The notes under the pieces are model-generated. The model had not been told where the DNA came from and ran no database searches. It saw only the letters and a program-made list of their open reading frames with translations. Source: Hofstenia miamia (lineage: Eukaryota; Xenacoelomorpha; Acoela). From it: a stretch of 64,000 nucleotides of DNA. The stretch is from positions 1,583,487 through 1,647,486 of the forward strand of contig SCFE01000071.1 of NCBI GenBank assembly GCA_004352715.1. The letters run 5' to 3'. The first letter of the stretch is position 1; every line of letters starts with the position of its first letter. This document shows positions 60,169 to 64,000 of this stretch, piece after piece. A program made the position numbers and the translations under genes.

Positions 60169-60960
60169 ATGTACGAAGAAGCATTAATACAGAATTTAAA
60201 CAAAATTGACCTTTATTTCAATTTTGACTTTTTTTTACTTTTGTTCACTTTACTAATCACCAATGAAATTGATTTTAAAACTAGAGAAGGTTATTACTAC
60301 TCAGTATGGTTTCTTCAAAAGTCGATCTACAATAACACAAATATTAAAGCATGGGATAAAAATTCTCCCGCATTTGTTTTGTACATTGACTTAGCTAAGG
60401 CATTTCAAATTACTCCAAAAATTGACTCGTTTGATATCCCATTCAATTTGATCAAATTACTATCATCTTATTTACCTGAACGTAAGCAAAGAGTTATTGT
60501 TAATGAAGTGCCATCTAATTACCGAAATATTCCAAGTGGAGTTCCACAAGGGTCTATATTGGGCTCATTACTATTCATCGCTTATATCAATTATGATCTA
60601 CAAAAATTTTGCTTAAATATTATTCCTTATATTTTGCAGATGATATTAAATTGTGCTTTACACCTCTATCACTAATTGAAGAAGATTTTACTGTCATTCA
60701 AAATTGGGCCTATTGCAATGAAATAAAGCTTAATGTTAATAAATTTCAATTATTTTCTTTACAAGGTTCAAGCTCGAAACAAATAATAAGAAAATACTAT
60801 ATATTCGTCAGATTCTGTTAAAAACCTTTTACTGTATATCTCCAAAAGTCTATCATGGAACAGAGATATCTCTAACAAATTCAAGCAGCAAATTATACAT
60901 TCCTTTATCTTTCTTCGCACTTCAACAAGAAGATCAACCAAAACAGTTTTCACGTCAAAG
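60169..60960 (+). pseudogene. Non-LTR (LINE) reverse transcriptase fragment
   Basis: FVLYIDLAKAFQITP (the DLSKAFD block), LIKLLSSYLPERKQRVIVNE, SGVPQGSILGSLLFIAYIN (diagnostic GVPQGSxLGPLLF), then after a frameshift FADDIKLCF (YADD box) and NKFQLF, and a further-frame SWNRDISNKFKQQIIHSFIF. The order is that of jockey/CR1-type elements. No endonuclease domain upstream. A 5'-truncated, frameshifted copy. Confidence 0.8.
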
Positions 60961-61914
60961 TATCTGAATAAAAAATTTACAAGTAATTTATTTTTTCCAC
61001 AGAATAGTTAAAGTAGCAAATTATGTGCATTTCCATACTGAGATTGATCTATTAGGTTGTCCAAAAAGGTTTAGAAAGCATTAAAATCATTTTTTGGAAC
61101 TCTTATATATATTGTACATATTTTTTTATGTTAATTTGCGACTTTCCTTTAGAAAGTAAAGTATTTTAGTTAAAAATGAAAATTGATAGAAAATTTAAAA
61201 CCATAAAATTGATAGGTTATATGAAGACATAATATACTATAGTCTGTCGTCATCATTCGTCCATTCACAATTATATATATTGCATAAGCTGATACTGAGT
61301 TTTCGTGATAGAGTTGGAATCGGGTCGGGTCTATGCTTGGTACGTATTAATGGTCTTAAATATTTGTCCAATTCCAACCTTTCTGTAGAAATGGGACTTC
61401 AAAAGGAAAAATGCAGCTCGAGGGTTTATTTGTCAAAAAAACACTGCCTGTTTCAATAATTGATCAGTAATCAAGTCTGAACTGAAAAACTCATAACGCT
61501 AAACAAAGACTACTGGAAATCAAAAGAGAACAGCAAAGCTAAATGTCGCCAATTAAACTGATGGTGTTTCTAATTGAAAAGATTTAGAAAACGAATTTTC
61601 ATTTGTCCGACTATTATGAGATTGTTGAATGACATCCACGTAAAAGTATATGATATATTTTACCGCAGAACATAAATGAGTTTAAACTGACTAAAAACTC
61701 GGTACCATGTGCTACTGATTGTGCTTCTAACTCAAATTTGGAACTAGTAACAATGCCATCCTTGATTGTGACTATCACCGATTGCACACAGCTGTGCTCT
61801 GGGTGATAAAATATCCCAGATTAATAAACACACAAAATTTGATAAACAATAAAATAAACGCAACCCAACCAAATAATAGCTGCGAACTAAACCAGTAAAA
61901 TACATTTAAATATA

Positions 61915-62148
61915 ATGGTGGAAAAACGAGACATTGATTACCACATTACAATGTGTAAGAATACGTTCTTCAAAAAGGAATTTAATCAGATGGTATCATT
62001 ATCCTAAGGACACGATGAGGCCAGCTTAATGGAAGGCCTGAATGGGAATTATGTTGATGTAATAGCCAGTATGTTTGATCAACTTAAACATCGAGGCACA
62101 ACTGTGAGAACCTTATACAAAAATGTTTTGTTCAAATACTCCAAATAA
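61915..62148 (+). pseudogene. Unrecognised coding-like ORF with one internal stop
   Basis: The frame runs ATG 61915 to TAA 62146-62148 with one TAA inside after MVSLS. Composition looks protein-coding (KRDIDYHITMCKNTFFKKEF; YVDVIASMFDQLKHRGTTV). Family unknown. It lies about 650 bp upstream of the second prominin-like gene. Confidence 0.35.
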
Positions 62149-62679
62149 TGTTGTTGTGACCAGCTTCGTTTTCCGAGTTGGAATGCTATTAATTGTACCA
62201 TATTTTAGACGCAATCTATGCAGGTTCAAAACAAAGCTTATGTATTTTTTTCCATCAAATGTTTATACTTTCTTTTTGTCATTTTCGTTTATAAGCAATT
62301 GCAATGCAATTTGTGTGATATGAGTCGCTTCTACCAATTGTACATTCTTATGTTTCACAGGTCGCGGACCATGTAGTTGAAGGGCATGGCGAGCTACTTG
62401 TGAAATACAAAGAGCCGCTGCAACCCTCTTGCAAAAAATATCATTTTTTGTCAAAACATTAGATTATTGTTCATATTTGGATGGGCTCTTGATAATTTCG
62501 TTTCTTCTAGGTAGTTGAGCATCACAGTATTTTGGGTGTTACGTGCTAATAAATTCTGGACTGTATATGTATATATAAAAATGATTTCATTTTGGTAAGT
62601 CTAACATAAAGTTTTAAGTACGGAATCTGGCAACGGTGGTAAGTGTACCAATACATACTTACATTGATACGCAAGCTTT

Positions 62680-62804
62680 AAGCCTAGCGCTTACCACAGC
62701 TTGAAATATATTTCATAGACACACGACAGTCTAATGACTATCAATTAAAAATAGCGAATCACTAAATATTTGGCAACTCAAAACATTCTCAATCATTTCC
62801 GAAG
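62680..62804 (+). promoter_or_regulatory. Conserved upstream / 5' UTR block of prominin-like gene 2
   Basis: TAATGACTATCAA-TAAAAATAG, AAATATTTGGCAAC and CTCARTMATTTCC recur in the same order upstream of the exon-1 pseudogene (52481-52553). This could be conserved promoter or UTR, or simply shared ancestry of the duplicate. No TATA box was singled out. Confidence 0.45.
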
Positions 62805-63988
62805 ATGTTGAAATTTGTGGTGCTAGTGTCTTGCATAATTCCATCAATTTATTCTGAAAATTTACCTAGAGTTGAAAATGACAAACTTTTCTTTCTTCCA
62901 CCTCAAGAAACACCTTTCACTCCAGTACTAGACAGTGGAGAACCAGATTTTGGCGTCATGGGGTTATATTATGGTATTGTATCCATTGTCAAAGATTTTG
63001 TATTTCCAGGTGGAATTCCATGGGGTAAGCTTATACATTGTTTCACGACAATTAGTTTTTCACCGTATTTCAAATATAACTTATAGACCTAGTGCATATA
63101 TATATTTTTTTTTCAACGTGTAGGTTCTATAAATATATTTTAACAGAAACTTAAAACATTTTATTATATATTTATTGAATTTTCAAGTGCAAAAATGGCA
63201 GAAACCTTGCATGATAAATGCGTATTGGCAATACATTTTTTGATTCCAACCAAACCTAGTAGGTCTTTCCCTATGCAGAAATTGTAGGAAGGGTTGTTTT
63301 TTCACTTAATTTAAGACTTAGTTTTGATGAATTAGAGTTTATTTCTTTTAACACAGCTATATGTTACATTTTTGTTTATCAGCGAAAGGTTTTGCATCTT
63401 ACTCTCGGGGCCAGATGAAAAAGTTTTAAAGTTAGTGATCAGCTGTAGGTATCTAAGTATTGAACAAAAATAAAGTAATTTGATTTTACTCTGGGAATGC
63501 TATTGCAAAGTCAAGAACCTAATAGTATATTGTAGAAATAAAAAATATAATACAGGCATAGACAATTGCAATTTGAAGGTATTCCAAATTTGACATTGCT
63601 TCATAAAACATGTTAAAAATATTACTTCCTTCCCAATTTCGAAATAGTTTGTTATATCATTATAACTAGTTAATTTATATAGTTGCTAATATTAACACAC
63701 GTAAAACTAAATATGGAAGCAAACCTATATTCCGATGTGTAGATAAAATTTATCCAAATTCCAAATTATTCGCGGGAATGTGTTGGAAATTTTTCTAATT
63801 ATGCATTTGAATTTATTCTAATAATTTTAGAAGCTGCTAGTGATATGGTGTCCTCATATGTGAAACAAATCGAAGAAATGACCGGTGCTACTAATTTGAC
63901 TTTTGAAGATTTACTGGATGGAAACACTCTTGAAAACATTACTAACAAATTGGATACAAGTCAGATTACTCCAGACAAGGCCATTGAG
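62805..63988 (+). CDS. Prominin-like gene 2, exons 1-2, continues off window
   Basis: Exon 1 is 62805-63024 (ATG, signal peptide MLKFVVLVSCIIPSIYS; PRVENDKLFFLPPQET; IVKDFVFPGGIPWG; donor GTAAGC, phase 1). Exon 2 is 63831-63988 (acceptor AATTTTAG; EAASDMVSSYVKQIEEMTGA; DTSQITPDKAIE; donor GTATAT, phase 0). Exon 2 is 158 bp, the same as in the minus-strand copy, and both introns sit at identical codon positions. The frame is open. TM1 and the Cys-rich loop should lie in the next exon past 64000. The prominin assignment rests on homology to the 1599-3037 gene, whose exon 3 has the diagnostic motif. The product would be a plasma-membrane glycoprotein (NLT and NIT sites in exon 2). Confidence 0.75.
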
Positions 63989-64000
63989 GTATATATATAT

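Noticed and set aside
1-64000. CRISPR arrays, operons, bacterial promoters or terminators
   Set aside because: The window is eukaryotic; no regularly spaced repeats or operon-like ORF packing were seen outside the Polinton.

Overview
The window is AT-rich nuclear DNA from an invertebrate metazoan. The evidence is host exons with GT/AG introns, several eukaryotic transposon superfamilies, no operons and scaffold gaps. I cannot name the species. The only recognisable host genes are copies of a prominin-like (five-transmembrane, CD133-type) gene. One lies on the minus strand at 1599-3037 (three exons seen). One lies on the plus strand at 62805-63988 (two exons seen, running off the window). One is a decayed exon-1 copy at 52554-52753. 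The two good copies point outward, away from a roughly 60 kb interval rich in transposons.

Layout. 1-7.7 kb: prominin-like gene and unique AT-rich DNA. 7770-8379: a Tc1-like element with TA duplications. 8.9-13.46 kb and 26.73-31.4 kb: two halves of an old minus-strand Ty3/gypsy-like retroelement (element A), with gag, protease, RT and integrase on the right half and an unidentified third ORF region on the left. The halves are split by a Polinton/Maverick at 13465-26722, which has about 290 bp terminal inverted repeats and a near-perfect 6 bp target duplication. 31.8-34.3 kb: a second, truncated copy related to element A (A2). 34.3-36.98 kb: noncoding dispersed repeats. 36984-46643: a plus-strand Ty3/gypsy-like LTR element (element B) with both LTRs, gag, protease, RT, RNase H and a third ORF, but no integrase core. 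47.1-47.3 kb: an RNase H scrap. 47.6-62 kb: mostly unique DNA with decayed hAT, piggyBac-like and non-LTR RT fragments. 62.8-64 kb: the second prominin-like gene.

The Polinton carries virus-like genes: packaging ATPase fragment, retroviral-type integrase, a pX/pVI-like basic protein, double-jelly-roll major capsid protein, adenain-like cysteine protease and minor capsid protein. Only the protease reads as an uninterrupted ORF, and no family-B DNA polymerase was seen. A mariner-type element and a hairpin MITE sit inside the pX-like gene.

Two cautions for any user. (1) Single-N joints at 12824, 15135, 16474, 18670, 21397 and 22103, and the 21-N gap at 26346-26366, are flanked by or enclose exact or near-exact copies of nearby sequence. 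Most are unmerged overlapping contig ends, so several apparent tandem duplications are artefacts. (2) Elements A and B are extremely CpG-poor while the Polinton, mariner and host flanks are not. This suggests old, formerly methylated repeats invaded later by a younger Polinton.
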